Shown: positions 24,088 to 33,602 of the stretch, in pieces
How the letters are laid out: every line of letters starts with the position of its first letter
Numbering within the stretch: the first letter of the stretch is position 1
NCBI GenBank assembly: GCA_024742935.1
Contig: JANSXN010000013.1
Span: forward strand, 1-51,320
Direction of reading: 5' to 3'
Source of the DNA: Flavobacteriaceae bacterium
GTDB taxonomy: Bacteria; Bacteroidota; Bacteroidia; Flavobacteriales; Flavobacteriaceae
Length of the DNA: 51,320 nucleotides
The notes under the pieces: model-generated
Database searches by the model: none
What the model was told of the DNA's origin: nothing
What the model saw: the letters and a program-made list of their open reading frames with translations, nothing else
Translations under genes and position numbers: made by a program

Positions 24088-26733
24088 TCAGAAAATATAT
24101 TCCTTAGCCTTTTCAAGCGCTTCAGGAATTCCAGCAGGGTTTTTCCCGCCGGCAGTTGCAAAAAACGGTTGACCACCACCACCACCCTGGATGTATTTTC
24201 CTAATTCCCGAACAACTTGCCCGGCATTCATTCCTTTTTCTGCAACAAGTTCTTTAGAAATATAGCAGGTAAGCATCGGTTTGTTGTCCTGAACGGTTGC
24301 CAGCAGCAAGAATATATTTGAGCCTAAATTTCCCAGTTCATAAGCCAAATCTTTTGCGCCGTTAGCGTCTAGATTCACTTGTTTTGCCAGAAATTGAACA
24401 CTATTTATTTCTTGAAGTTCATTTTGTAATTCACTTTTTAAACCTTTGGCTTTTTCTTTTAGCAATTGCTCCAGTTGTTTTTTCAAATCGGTATTTTCTT
24501 CCTGCAAGCTTTTTACCGCCTTCAAAGTATCCTGCGGATTCTTAAGCATTTCTTTTATAGTGGAAAGATTGGATTCCTGTTCTTCAAAATGCTTTTTTAC
24601 AGCATCACCTGTAATTGCCTCAATACGTCTAATTCCCGATGCGATGGCGCCTTCACTTGTGATTTTAAAGTGCCAGATGTTGGCTGTATTTTTTACGTGA
24701 ATACCACCACACAATTCCATACTGTTACCAAACTTGATGGCACGCACAGTATCACCATATTTTTCGCCAAAAAGTGCAATGGCACCTTGTTCAATGGCCT
24801 GGTTGTATGTAATATTTCGTTTTTCATCAAGGGGCAACTGTTCTTCAATGCGGTTGTTGACAAAGGTCTCTACCTGTTTTATTTCTTCCAGAGTGAGTTT
24901 GGAAAAATGTGAAAAATCAAACCGCAAATAGTCAGGACTTACCAAAGACCCCTTTTGTTCAACGTGAGTTCCTAGAATTTCCCGCAAAGCCTGATGTAAT
25001 AAATGTGTTGCAGTGTGATTTTTTGATGTCTTGGTTCTTAATGCTGTATTCACCTCAGCCTTAAAAGTCGCGTGAACATCTGCCGGCAATTTTTTAGTGA
25101 AATGTAAAATGAGGTTGTTTTCTTTTTTAGTGTCAAGAACCTCTATAGATTCTCCTTTTATTCCCTCTCCTTTGGAGAGGGCCGGGGTGAGGACTCCTTT
25201 ATCCCCCACTTGCCCACCACCTTCAGGATAAAACGGGGTACTGTCGAGAACGATTTGGTAAAGTTTTCCATCTTTTTTGGAATCTACTTTTCGGTAGCGG
25301 GTAATTTTGACTTCGTTTTCAGTTTGGTCATAGCCCACAAAAGGTTCTTTAGTAGATTCTGATAAGATTGTCCAGTCATCTGTCGCTACTTCTGAGGCGG
25401 CTCTGGAGCGGTCTTTTTGTTTTTGCAACTCGCTGTTAAATGCTGCTTCGTCCAGCGAGTATCCTCTTTCGCTTAAAATAAGAGCCGTTAAATCTATGGG
25501 AAAACCAAAGGTATCATACAACTCAAAAGCTTTTTTTCCAGAAATTGTTTTGGTTTTCGCTTGAGCGATAATATTGTCAAGAAGTTGTAACCCTTGGTCT
25601 AGCGTACGCAAAAAGGAATTTTCTTCCTCTTGAATCACTTGTGAAATAAGCTGTTTTTGAGATTTAAGCTCCGGGAAAGCGTCGCCCATTTGTTCGCTTA
25701 AAGTTTCTACCAGTTTATAAATAAAAGGCTCTTTGGTATTGAGAAATGTAAACCCATAGCGAATGGCGCGTCTTAAAATACGACGAATCACATAGCCCGC
25801 CCCGGTATTACTTGGCAACTGGCCATCTGCAATGGAGAAAGAAACTGCTCTAACGTGATCTGCAATCACCCGAATGGCAATATCTGTTTCTTCTCCCGAG
25901 ACTTCGGGATTTGCATAAGTCGAGCCGGTAATAATTTCAATTTTTTTGATGAGCGGTGTAAAAACATCGGTGTCATAGTTTGATTTTACACCCTGTAAAA
26001 CCATACACAATCGCTCAAAACCCATTCCGGTATCAACGTGCTGAGCGGGTAGTTTTTCCAGTGAACCGTCTGCTTTTCTGTTGAATTGCATAAACACGAG
26101 ATTCCAGATTTCTACCACTTGTGGGTGGTCATTATTGACCAGGTCTTTACCTGGAACCTTGGCTTTTTCTTCTGCAGAGCGAATATCGACGTGAATTTCA
26201 GAACAAGGGCCGCAGGGACCTTGATCGCCCATTTCCCAGAAGTTGTCTTTTTTGTTTCCGTTAAGGATGCGCTCTTCGGGCACAAATTGTTTCCAGTGGT
26301 TGTAAGCTTCAGTATCTCTTTCTAATCCTTCTTTATTATCGCCTTCAAAAATGGTGACATAAAGGATGCTTTTATCGATTTTATAAACTTCGGTAAGAAG
26401 TTCCCACGCCCATTCAATAGCTTCTTTCTTAAAATAATCACCAAAACTCCAGTTACCCAGCATTTCAAACATGGTGTGGTGGTAAGTATCTCTGCCCACT
26501 TCTTCCAAGTCGTTGTGTTTACCGGAAACCCGTAAGCATTTTTGGGTATCAGCCACACGGCTACTTTTGGGAACAGAATTCCCCAAAAAATACTCCTTAA
26601 ACTGGTTCATCCCTGCATTTGTAAACATTAACGTGGGATCATCCTTAATAACCATGGGGGCTGAAGGCACAATGGTGTGTTCTTTGGCTTTGAAGAATTC
26701 TAAGAATTGGTTTCTAATGTCTTTTGAGTTCAT
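24088..26733 (-). CDS. alaS: Alanyl-tRNA synthetase
   Basis: 881 residues, all domains present: class II catalytic core ([41 protein letters not shown]), tRNA recognition region, editing domain ([12 protein letters not shown] with CGGIHV zinc/His-Cys site) and C-terminal C-Ala ([12 protein letters not shown]). It charges tRNA-Ala in the cytoplasm. Two short stretches are unlike other AlaS: residues ~275-280 (NPEVSGEE) and ~512-525 ([12 protein letters not shown]), each encoded by a palindromic repeat in frame. The gene ends five bases from the inverted repeat of the GxxExxY unit. Confidence 0.98.
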   Translation of the reverse strand: MNSKDIRNQFLEFFKAKEHTIVPSAPMVIKDDPTLMFTNAGMNQFKEYFLGNSVPKSSRVADTQKCLRVSGKHNDLEEVGRDTYHHTMFEMLGNWSFGDYFKKEAIEWAWELLTEVYKIDKSILYVTIFEGDNKEGLERDTEAYNHWKQFVPEERILNGNKKDNFWEMGDQGPCGPCSEIHVDIRSAEEKAKVPGKDLVNNDHPQVVEIWNLVFMQFNRKADGSLEKLPAQHVDTGMGFERLCMVLQGVKSNYDTDVFTPLIKKIEIITGSTYANPEVSGEETDIAIRVIADHVRAVSFSIADGQLPSNTGAGYVIRRILRRAIRYGFTFLNTKEPFIYKLVETLSEQMGDAFPELKSQKQLISQVIQEEENSFLRTLDQGLQLLDNIIAQAKTKTISGKKAFELYDTFGFPIDLTALILSERGYSLDEAAFNSELQKQKDRSRAASEVATDDWTILSESTKEPFVGYDQTENEVKITRYRKVDSKKDGKLYQIVLDSTPFYPEGGGQVGDKGVLTPALSKGEGIKGESIEVLDTKKENNLILHFTKKLPADVHATFKAEVNTALRTKTSKNHTATHLLHQALREILGTHVEQKGSLVSPDYLRFDFSHFSKLTLEEIKQVETFVNNRIEEQLPLDEKRNITYNQAIEQGAIALFGEKYGDTVRAIKFGNSMELCGGIHVKNTANIWHFKITSEGAIASGIRRIEAITGDAVKKHFEEQESNLSTIKEMLKNPQDTLKAVKSLQEENTDLKKQLEQLLKEKAKGLKSELQNELQEINSVQFLAKQVNLDANGAKDLAYELGNLGSNIFLLLATVQDNKPMLTCYISKELVAEKGMNAGQVVRELGKYIQGGGGGQPFFATAGGKNPAGIPEALEKAKEYIF
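25158..25196 (-). repeat. Palindromic repeat inserted in frame in alaS (editing-domain entrance)
   Basis: CCCTCTCC-TTT-GGAGAGGG at 25163-25181 with a GTCCTCACCCC flank, the same layout as 8119-8152. It is translated as [13 protein letters not shown] between GGGQVGDKG and [10 protein letters not shown], where other AlaS proteins have a short turn. Confidence 0.75.
25894..25909 (-). repeat. Palindrome TCCCGA-GACT-TCGGGA in alaS
   Basis: A 16-bp perfect-arm palindrome translated as PEVSGE just before [14 protein letters not shown]. The same 14-base core occurs at 50389-50402 in the altered tRNA copy at the right end of the integrated element. Confidence 0.8.
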
Positions 26734-26834
26734 AAATGCTAAAGGAGTATTAATAAAGATGCTGGTGTAAAACTATTTTTTATATTTGTTCGTTAAGAGT
26801 ATCATTTAAACAATTATTTCTTAACAATTCATTG

Positions 26835-26864
26835 CAAAAATAGCACAATTTAACTTATGTCAAA
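26835..26864 (-). promoter_or_regulatory. Putative alaS promoter
   Basis: TTTG (26864-26861), an 18-bp spacer and TATTTTTG (26842-26835) on the minus strand fit the Bacteroidota consensus. It overlaps the start codon of the divergent M23 peptidase gene and leaves a leader of about 95 bases before alaS. Confidence 0.5.
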
Positions 26865-27834
26865 GGTTAAATATTATTACGACAGCGATACACTCTCCTA
26901 TCGAAAAATTGAATCCAAAAAGGGTCGTCGTTTTGGTCTAATTATTTTGTACACCTTAGGAATGTTTCTTAGTGGTTTTTTATTGCTATTAATATATCTT
27001 AGTGTACCTGCTTTAGAAACTCCACGTGAAAAAGTATTGAGTAGAGAACTATCAAACATGCAGCTTCAATTTGAGCTTCTCAATAGAAAAATGGCTGATG
27101 TTGAGGAAGTTTTGGCTGATGTTGCCGAAAGAGATGATAATATCTACCGGTTGTATTTTGAAGCAGACCCCATTCCAGAAGAACAGCGCAAAGCCGGGTT
27201 TGGAGGAGTCAACAGGTATCGTGATTTTGAAGGGTTTGATAACTCCAGGTTAATTATATCCACTAACCGAAGAATGGACATTTTGACAAAACAAATCGTT
27301 GTTCAATCAAAATCATTGGATGAAATTACCGTTCTGGCAAGTGAAAAAGAAAAGTTACTTGCTGCAATTCCGGCGATACAGCCTGTTGCTAATGAAGATT
27401 TATCAAGAATGGCTTCTGGATATGGGTGGCGCACAGACCCATTTACCAAAGTGAGAAAGTTTCACCACGGAATGGATTTTACCGCACCCACAGGCACACC
27501 AATCTATGCAACAGGAGATGGAAAAGTAATCAGGGCAGACAACAAGGCAACCGGTTATGGCAACCACATTGTTATTGATCATGGATTTGGGTATGAAACC
27601 CTCTATGCCCATTTGCATAAGTACAACATCAGGGCTGGTCAACAGGTAAAAAGAGGTGATATTATTGGTTTTATTGGAAGCACAGGAAGGTCACAAGCAC
27701 CTCACTTGCATTATGAAGTTATAAAAGATGGTGAGCGAATCAATCCAATAAACTTCTACTATGGAAACTTAACAGCAGAAGAATTTGAAATCTTGTTGAG
27801 AAAATCACAACAAGAAAATCAGTCACTGGATTAA
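26857..27834 (+). CDS. M23-family peptidoglycan DD-metalloendopeptidase
   Basis: 325 residues. A cytoplasmic N-terminus and one membrane segment (FGLIILYTLGMFLSGFLLLLIYLSV, ~27-51) are followed by a coiled-coil (~60-95, 145-190). The LytM domain has HHGMDF (HxxxD zinc motif, ~207-212) and HLHYEV (HxH, ~288-293). It is anchored with its catalytic domain in the periplasm and would cut peptide cross-links during growth. Divergent from alaS and followed by a MerR-type gene after 48 bases, a pairing common in Flavobacteria. Confidence 0.93.
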   Translation: MSKVKYYYDSDTLSYRKIESKKGRRFGLIILYTLGMFLSGFLLLLIYLSVPALETPREKVLSRELSNMQLQFELLNRKMADVEEVLADVAERDDNIYRLYFEADPIPEEQRKAGFGGVNRYRDFEGFDNSRLIISTNRRMDILTKQIVVQSKSLDEITVLASEKEKLLAAIPAIQPVANEDLSRMASGYGWRTDPFTKVRKFHHGMDFTAPTGTPIYATGDGKVIRADNKATGYGNHIVIDHGFGYETLYAHLHKYNIRAGQQVKRGDIIGFIGSTGRSQAPHLHYEVIKDGERINPINFYYGNLTAEEFEILLRKSQQENQSLD

Positions 27835-27882
27835 TAAACAAAACTTTTACACGTTAAATTTACCCGCTTTTGCGGATTGAAT

Positions 27883-28209
27883 ATGAAAGCAACACTTCCA
27901 GAAAAACGCTATTATAACATTGGTGAAGTAGCCAAAGCTTTTGACGTGAATACATCTCTCATTCGTTTTTGGGAAAAGGAATTTGATGTTCTGCAACCCA
28001 AAAAAAATGCAAAAGGCAATCGTAAATTTACACCTGAAGACATCAAAAACCTGGAGTTGATTTTTCATTTGGTCAAAGAAAGAGGATTCACTCTTGAAGG
28101 AGCCAAAACACATTTAAAAGAAAATAAAAAAACCCTGGATCGTTTTGAAATTATTCAAAAACTGGAGCGTGTTAAGTTAGAATTACATAAGCTTAAAGAA
28201 GGATTATAA
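27883..28209 (+). CDS. MerR-family transcriptional regulator
   Basis: 108 residues from the ATG at 27883 (MKATLPEKRYYNIGEVAKAF). The winged helix-turn-helix is complete: YYNIGEVAKAFDVNTSLIRFWEKEFDVLQPKKNAKGNRKFTPEDIKNLELIFHLVKERGFTLEGAKTHLKEN. The C-terminal helix (FEIIQKLERVKLELHKLKEGL) is a short dimerisation coil with no metal-binding cysteines, so the inducer is unknown. It follows the M23 gene on the same strand, probably in the same transcript. A TTG two codons upstream is a weaker start. Confidence 0.92.
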   Translation: MKATLPEKRYYNIGEVAKAFDVNTSLIRFWEKEFDVLQPKKNAKGNRKFTPEDIKNLELIFHLVKERGFTLEGAKTHLKENKKTLDRFEIIQKLERVKLELHKLKEGL

Positions 28210-28308
28210 TTCCAATTAAACTTTAATATTAAACAAGTAGTAGTTTAAGCTTTTTCTAATTGGTTAAAAAGGTTAAACAACTTCAATTAGTAAATCAATT
28301 TTTTAACT

Positions 28309-30351
28309 ATGAAAACTAAATTTCATTTTCCATTTTATTTTATTTTTATTTTTCTCACTTCTTCAACAATCGCGCAAATTCAAACGCAAACTCCTTTTGA
28401 TTACCTCGATGTTTTTGAAATGCAATATGCTTCAAGCCCTGAAATTTCTAATGATGGCAATCAAATTGTCTATCTCAGGAACCAGTTTGATATTATGACA
28501 GACAAAAAGTTCACTAACCTGTGGCTTATCGATTTTGAGGGGAAAAAAGAACTGCCGCTCACGTCCGGAAAGCAAAATTTCAGCAATGCAAAATGGTCAC
28601 CTGATGGCGAAAAATTAGCTTATGTAAGTACTGAAGAAGGAAGTGCTCAAATTTTTGTGAGATGGATGAAAACAGGTCAAACAGCTTCAGTAACCAATTT
28701 AACAAAGTCACCCGGCAACCTAAGCTGGTCTCCTGATGGAAAATGGATTGCATTTACGATGACTGTTCCCGCAGAAGAGCCAAAAATCGGAAAATTCCCA
28801 GGGCCACCCAAAGGTGCAGAATGGGCAAAACCCGCAAAAATAATCGATCAGATAAATTACAGATCTGATGGAAATTTTACTTTTGTCGAACCCGGATTCA
28901 GGCATGTTTTTGTGGTAAGTTCTAGCGGCGGTGCTGCAAGACAGTTGACTTTCGGAAATTACAATCATTCTGGAATCAGTTGGATACCCGTTGAAAACAG
29001 CATTATTGTTTCGGCAAACCGGGAAGAAAATGCAGACTTAGATCCTAATAATAATCATTTTTATAAAGTTAATATTATAACCTCACAGCTTTCTAAAATC
29101 ACTCAAGGAAGAGGGCCCTTCAGCAAGCCTAACGTATCGCCAGATGGAAAATGGATTGCTTTCACCCATTATGATGACAAATTTGTGGGCTATCAGCTTT
29201 CCCGACTTTTTTATATGAAAATTGACGGCTCAGAAATAAAAGAAATCAAACATAATCTGAATTTAGATATGGATGACTTTGAATGGGCAGCAGACAGCAA
29301 AAGCCTCTTCGTAAAATACACTAGACACGGCAAAGGGGTTTTGGCTTCTATGAAACTTAACGGAAATACCACTACTATCACATCAAACATCGGCAGTGAA
29401 AGCTATGGAAGACCATATAGTTCCGGCTCTTTTTCAATAGCTAATAACGGTAATTATGTCTTTACGCAAGCAAGTACTTCGCGCCCGGCAGAATTGGCTG
29501 TAGGTAATTTTCATTCCAATGCGAAAGAAAAAAGAATCACTGCCTTAAATGATAACTTTTTAGTAAACAAGAAAATAGGTAAGGTTGAGGAAATTTGGTT
29601 TAAATCCACTTATGACAATAAAGATGTTCAAGGCTGGATCATCTATCCGCCGGACTTTGACGCGTCAAAAAAATATCCTTTGATATTGGAAATTCACGGT
29701 GGACCTTATCTGAGTTATGGTCCTCATTTCACACCTGAGCTTCAGTTGATGGCGACTCAAGGGTATGTTGTTTTATATACAAATCCCCGTGGGAGCACCA
29801 GTTACGGAGAGGAGTTTGCCGCTTACATCAACAAAAATTATCCTAGTGAAGATTATGATGATCTTATGAGTGGCATTGATGCTGTCATAGCCAAAGGTTT
29901 TATTGATACAGACAGGCTATACATTACCGGTGGTAGTGGCGGAGGAGTGCTAACAAGCTGGAGCATTGGAAAAACAGACCGTTTTGCTGCTGCTGTTGTG
30001 AGCAAGCCTGTGATCAACTGGTATAGTTTTGCTTTAACTTCAGATGGTGGCTCGATTTATTATCAATACTGGTTCAACAAAAAGCCCTGGGAAGATCCTG
30101 ATCAATATCTCAATCATTCGCCAATCTCACTGGTTGGAAATGTAAATACCCCTGCGATGATAATTTGCGGGGAAAATGATTACCGCACACCTATGAGTGA
30201 ATCTGAACAATACTATAATGCGCTTAAAATACAAGGAAAGGAAGCAATGTTAGTCCGAATTCCTGAGGCAAGTCATGGCATTACCGCCAGGCCTTCAAAT
30301 CTCATAAGGCAAGTTGCTTATATTGTGGGGTGGTTTGACAAGCATCAATAA
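28309..30351 (+). CDS. Secreted S9-family peptidase (acylaminoacyl/dipeptidyl type)
   Basis: 680 residues with a signal peptide (residues 1-23, ending TIAQ). An N-terminal WD40-like propeller (FSNAKWSPDGEKLAYVS, LSWSPDGKWIAFTM, PNVSPDGKWIAFTH, FEWAADSKSLFVKY) covers residues ~30-400 and a prolyl-oligopeptidase hydrolase domain the rest. The triad can be read: Ser543 in GGSGGG, Asp in GENDYRTPMSES, His in ASHGITARP. It cleaves short peptides in the periplasm or outside. GGSGGG instead of the commoner GGSYGG is a minor oddity seen in one branch of the family. Confidence 0.93.
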   Translation: MKTKFHFPFYFIFIFLTSSTIAQIQTQTPFDYLDVFEMQYASSPEISNDGNQIVYLRNQFDIMTDKKFTNLWLIDFEGKKELPLTSGKQNFSNAKWSPDGEKLAYVSTEEGSAQIFVRWMKTGQTASVTNLTKSPGNLSWSPDGKWIAFTMTVPAEEPKIGKFPGPPKGAEWAKPAKIIDQINYRSDGNFTFVEPGFRHVFVVSSSGGAARQLTFGNYNHSGISWIPVENSIIVSANREENADLDPNNNHFYKVNIITSQLSKITQGRGPFSKPNVSPDGKWIAFTHYDDKFVGYQLSRLFYMKIDGSEIKEIKHNLNLDMDDFEWAADSKSLFVKYTRHGKGVLASMKLNGNTTTITSNIGSESYGRPYSSGSFSIANNGNYVFTQASTSRPAELAVGNFHSNAKEKRITALNDNFLVNKKIGKVEEIWFKSTYDNKDVQGWIIYPPDFDASKKYPLILEIHGGPYLSYGPHFTPELQLMATQGYVVLYTNPRGSTSYGEEFAAYINKNYPSEDYDDLMSGIDAVIAKGFIDTDRLYITGGSGGGVLTSWSIGKTDRFAAAVVSKPVINWYSFALTSDGGSIYYQYWFNKKPWEDPDQYLNHSPISLVGNVNTPAMIICGENDYRTPMSESEQYYNALKIQGKEAMLVRIPEASHGITARPSNLIRQVAYIVGWFDKHQ

Positions 30352-30361
30352 CTAATAAAAG

Positions 30362-31666
30362 CTATTTCTTCCTAAAATAAATCGTAATAGGAACCCCTGT
30401 AAAATCAAACTTTTCTCGCAACTTATTTTCTAAAAAGCGCTTGTATGGATCTTTCACATATTGAGGTAAATTACAGAAAAATGCAAACGTGGGATGAGGC
30501 GTGGGCAACTGTGTACAGTATTTAATTTTGACATATTTCCCTTTGTATGCCGGGGGTGGCATGTGCTCAACAATCTCCAACATCACTTCATTAAATTTAC
30601 TTGTGGGAATGCGTCTGCTTCGGTTTTCATAAACTTCCACAGCAGTTTCAATTGCTTTGAATATACGTTGTTTGGTTAACACAGAGATAAAAACAATGGG
30701 AACATCTGTAAAAGGCTCACAGCGTTCCCTGATCATTTTCTCAAAATGTTTTACAGAATGAGTGTCCTTTTCTACTAAATCCCATTTGTTTACTAAAATG
30801 ACTATTCCTTTATTGTTGCGTTGTGCCAACCAGAAAATATTTTGATCTTGTCCTTCAAATCCTCGTGTGGCATCTACCACCAAAATAGCAACATCGCAAT
30901 GCTCCAAAGCACGCACGCTTCGCATCACAGAATAAAATTCGAGATCTTCTTTTACTTTGGATTTACGTCTTATACCGGCAGTATCGACCAAATTGAATTC
31001 AAATCCAAAACGGTTGTATTTTGTATCAATGGCATCACGGGTGGTTCCGGCAACATCGGTAACGATATATCTGTCTTCACCAATTAACGCATTGATGAAA
31101 GAAGATTTCCCGGCATTGGGTCTTCCCACAACGGCAAAACGCGGTAATTCTTCTTCTTCTACTTCCGGCTTTTCAGGAAGTGCATTTACCAGATCATCGA
31201 GCAAATCTCCGGTACCACTTCCATTGATACTTGCTATGGGATATATCTTCTCAAAACCCAAAGCATAGAATTCAACAGCATCCTCCCCTCTTTTTGAATT
31301 GTCCACTTTGTTTACAGCCAAAAATACCGGTTTATTGGAACGGTGAAGCAGTTTTGCGACCACTTCGTCCATTCCGGTTACACCGGCTTCAACGTCCACC
31401 ATAAAAATGATGGCATCTGCTTCATCAATAGCTAGCTCTACTTGTTTGTCAATTTCTGCTTCAAAAATATCATCGCTTCCTCTCACATACCCTCCGGTAT
31501 CAATGAGTGAGAATTCTTTGCCGTTCCAATCGCTTTTACCATAGTTTCTGTCACGCGTTACTCCACTCACTGCATCAACAATGGCTTCGCGACGTTTGAT
31601 CATTCGGTTAAAAAAAGTGGATTTCCCCACATTGGGCCTTCCTACAACTGCAACTATATTTGACAT
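30362..31666 (-). CDS. der: Ribosome biogenesis GTPase Der (EngA)
   Basis: 434 residues with two tandem GTPase domains: G1 at [13 protein letters not shown] and again at [15 protein letters not shown]3 DTGGY and [11 protein letters not shown]4 NKVD and NKWD. The C-terminal KH-like domain ([27 protein letters not shown] ... [23 protein letters not shown]) is complete. It acts in 50S subunit assembly. Convergent with the S9 peptidase; divergent from the small membrane gene at 31757. A TACCTTTG element upstream (31695-31688) may be its -7 box. Confidence 0.98.
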   Translation of the reverse strand: MSNIVAVVGRPNVGKSTFFNRMIKRREAIVDAVSGVTRDRNYGKSDWNGKEFSLIDTGGYVRGSDDIFEAEIDKQVELAIDEADAIIFMVDVEAGVTGMDEVVAKLLHRSNKPVFLAVNKVDNSKRGEDAVEFYALGFEKIYPIASINGSGTGDLLDDLVNALPEKPEVEEEELPRFAVVGRPNAGKSSFINALIGEDRYIVTDVAGTTRDAIDTKYNRFGFEFNLVDTAGIRRKSKVKEDLEFYSVMRSVRALEHCDVAILVVDATRGFEGQDQNIFWLAQRNNKGIVILVNKWDLVEKDTHSVKHFEKMIRERCEPFTDVPIVFISVLTKQRIFKAIETAVEVYENRSRRIPTSKFNEVMLEIVEHMPPPAYKGKYVKIKYCTQLPTPHPTFAFFCNLPQYVKDPYKRFLENKLREKFDFTGVPITIYFRKK

Positions 31667-31756
31667 GACAAATTTTTAAATTTTTTGCAAAGGTAGGTGT
31701 TTTGTTCTTAGTTTTACAGCAACATTCTATTTTAGACACTTCTATATAAAACCATT

Positions 31757-32257
31757 ATGGATATTGATAATCAAATTCAACTGAGACCCCGATTTGAAAA
31801 AAGTGTGCCTAAATCTTTAATCACAATAATAGCTAACGCAAAAGAGTTAAGCAACAGTTTGAAACCCGATTTTATCATCAACAATCTGGATGAACATATC
31901 TGGATTTACATTGGAAAAGAAAACAAAAAAACCTACTCACCACATCTTCATCTCGAATTGGAAGAACTCCACGAGGGTGGCACCAAAATTAAAGGCCTCT
32001 TTGGTCCTGAGCCCGCACTTTGGACTATGTTTATGTTCCTGCATTTTGTGGTTGCGGGTATCTTTATCATTTTTGGGGTATTTGCTTATTCAAACTGGTC
32101 TTTGGGGGAGCCATTTGGTATTCATCTTGGTGTAATGATGTTGATGATTATTGCCTGGTTTAGTCTCTACTTTACAGCACGAAGCAACCGAAAAAAAGGA
32201 ATGCCTCAGGCAAGGGAATTGGAAAAAGTGATGAATCAATTGTTGGAGGCCGAATGA
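31757..32257 (+). CDS. Conserved membrane protein of unknown function
   Basis: 166 residues with two membrane segments (ALWTMFMFLHFVVAGIFIIFGVFAYSNW, ~94-121; FGIHLGVMMLMIIAWFSLYFTA, ~125-146). The cytoplasmic N-terminal part (residues 1-90: RPRFEKSVPKSLITIIANAKELSNSL ... HIWIYIGKENKKTYSPHLHLELEELHEGGTKIKGLFGPEPALW) is a soluble domain of the kind seen before two-helix anchors in Bacteroidota. No named family. Alone between der and era, which are on the opposite strand. Confidence 0.8.
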   Translation: MDIDNQIQLRPRFEKSVPKSLITIIANAKELSNSLKPDFIINNLDEHIWIYIGKENKKTYSPHLHLELEELHEGGTKIKGLFGPEPALWTMFMFLHFVVAGIFIIFGVFAYSNWSLGEPFGIHLGVMMLMIIAWFSLYFTARSNRKKGMPQARELEKVMNQLLEAE

Positions 32258-32408
32258 CATGGAAAAATTCCAAAATAGATTTTAAGTAATAGTTAGTTGT
32301 AGAACAATAACACAGAGTTACACTGAGATATCACGGAGATTCACAGAGGTTTTATTGGAATTTGGTGCTTGGAATTTGGTACTTTCAACTATTCCTAACC
32401 TCTATAAA
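32258..32408. repeat. Gap before era with CACAGAG and GGAATTTGGT words
   Basis: The gap is made of degenerate iterated words: CACAGAGTTACACTGAG, then ATCACGGAGATTCACAGAGG (32311-32349), then GGAATTTGGTGCTTGGAATTTGG (32357-32379, in pieces). No gene or clear terminator. Confidence 0.5.
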
Positions 32409-33293
32409 CTAAGAATCATATCCAAACCGTCTTAACTGCCTAGAGTCACTGCGCCAGTTTTTGTTGACTTTTACATACAACTCAAGGTGAACTTGCTTTC
32501 CGAAAAATTTTTCAAGATCTTTTCGGGACTCTACACCCACTCTTTTTAGGGCTTCACCCTTATGACCAATGATAATTCCTTTTTGGGTATCGCGTTCCAC
32601 CATAATGACGGCACGCATCCGGATAATGTTTTCTTCTTCAAAAAACTCTTCAGTATCTACCTCAACACTGTAAGGAATTTCTTTTTTGTAATGCATCAGG
32701 ATTTTTTCCCTGATGGTTTCATTTACAAAAAAACGTTCAGGCTTGTCAGTGAGTTGATCCTTGGGATAGAAGGGTGGGGATTCAGGAAGGAGCCCAATTA
32801 TTCTGTCGAAAACCTCTTTAACCTGAAAACCCTCCAAAGCTGAAATAGCAAAAATCTCTGCATTGGGTACTTTTTCTGCCCAAAGCTGAACCTGTTCTTC
32901 CAGTTGCTGCTGATTTGATTTATCAATCTTATTGATTAGCAACAGCACAGGAATTTTTGAATGGATGATTTTATTAAAAAAGGCTTCATCTTTTAGTTCC
33001 TTCTCACCTATCTCCACCATATAAATAAGCACATCTGCGTCTTCAAAAGCAGATTTCACAAAACCCATCATCGATTCCTGAAGTTGATATGCAGGCTTAA
33101 TGATACCCGGCGTGTCGCTCAAAATCATCTGAAAGTCATCTCCATTGACAATTCCCAAAATACGGTGCCTAGTGGTTTGCGCTTTGCTGGTGATGATAGA
33201 CAGTTTTTCGCCCACAAAGGCATTCATCAAGGTAGATTTACCCACATTTGGATTGCCTATAATATTCACGAAGCCGGCTTTGTGTTTTTGCAT
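32409..33293 (-). CDS. era: GTPase Era
   Basis: 294 residues. The GTPase domain has G1 GNPNVGKSTLMNA, G2 TTRHR, G3 DTPG and G4 NKID. The C-terminal KH domain (AVIMVERDTQKGIIIGHKGEALKRVGVESRKDLEKFFGKQVHLELYVKVNKNWR) binds the 3' end of 16S rRNA during 30S maturation. Family-typical length. Near the plus-strand helicase leader: a TACTTTTG (33318-33311, minus) could be its -7 box. Confidence 0.98.
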   Translation of the reverse strand: MQKHKAGFVNIIGNPNVGKSTLMNAFVGEKLSIITSKAQTTRHRILGIVNGDDFQMILSDTPGIIKPAYQLQESMMGFVKSAFEDADVLIYMVEIGEKELKDEAFFNKIIHSKIPVLLLINKIDKSNQQQLEEQVQLWAEKVPNAEIFAISALEGFQVKEVFDRIIGLLPESPPFYPKDQLTDKPERFFVNETIREKILMHYKKEIPYSVEVDTEEFFEEENIIRMRAVIMVERDTQKGIIIGHKGEALKRVGVESRKDLEKFFGKQVHLELYVKVNKNWRSDSRQLRRFGYDS

Positions 33294-33602
33294 AACAAGA
33301 ATTTGTTCTGCAAAAGTAAGGCTAATTTTTCACCCATTAATTCAGTATTTTAATGTTCAGTTTTGAAGAACCTTTTAAAAAAACATGGTTTTAATAAAAA
33401 ATAGAGTAGCTTTGCCCCCGATATCATCGTTTTTAACGAAACGAAAAACAGGTATCGCTACTCTTTTTCTTTCCTAAATTTCGGAAATAATTCTCCAAAT
33501 CACATTTAAAGTTTAAGCAGTACAAAAAAGAATTCCTGTCACAAAGACCGAGACAGTGAACCTTTTTCAATTGATTCGGTCTTAAACTATTTACCATTTA
33601 TA
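33294..33602 (+). promoter_or_regulatory. era/DEAD-box intergenic region with structured helicase leader
   Basis: No gene is seen in this 309-base gap. A TAGCTTTG at 33408-33415 can be a plus-strand -7 box, giving a leader of about 180 bases before the helicase. In it GAGTAGC (33405-33411) can pair with GCTACTC (33457-33463), followed by T residues, and AAGACCGA (33544-33551) pairs with TCGGTCTT (33576-33583) just before the start codon. Long structured leaders are usual for cold-induced DEAD-box helicase genes; the function here is inference. Confidence 0.4.

Noticed and set aside
30304-30323. Near copy of the two-component palindrome (ATAAGGCA...TTATAT) inside the S9 peptidase gene
   Set aside because: Three core mismatches, inside coding sequence at a conserved protein position (RQVAYIVGW), and no promoter at 22 bp. 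Taken as chance.
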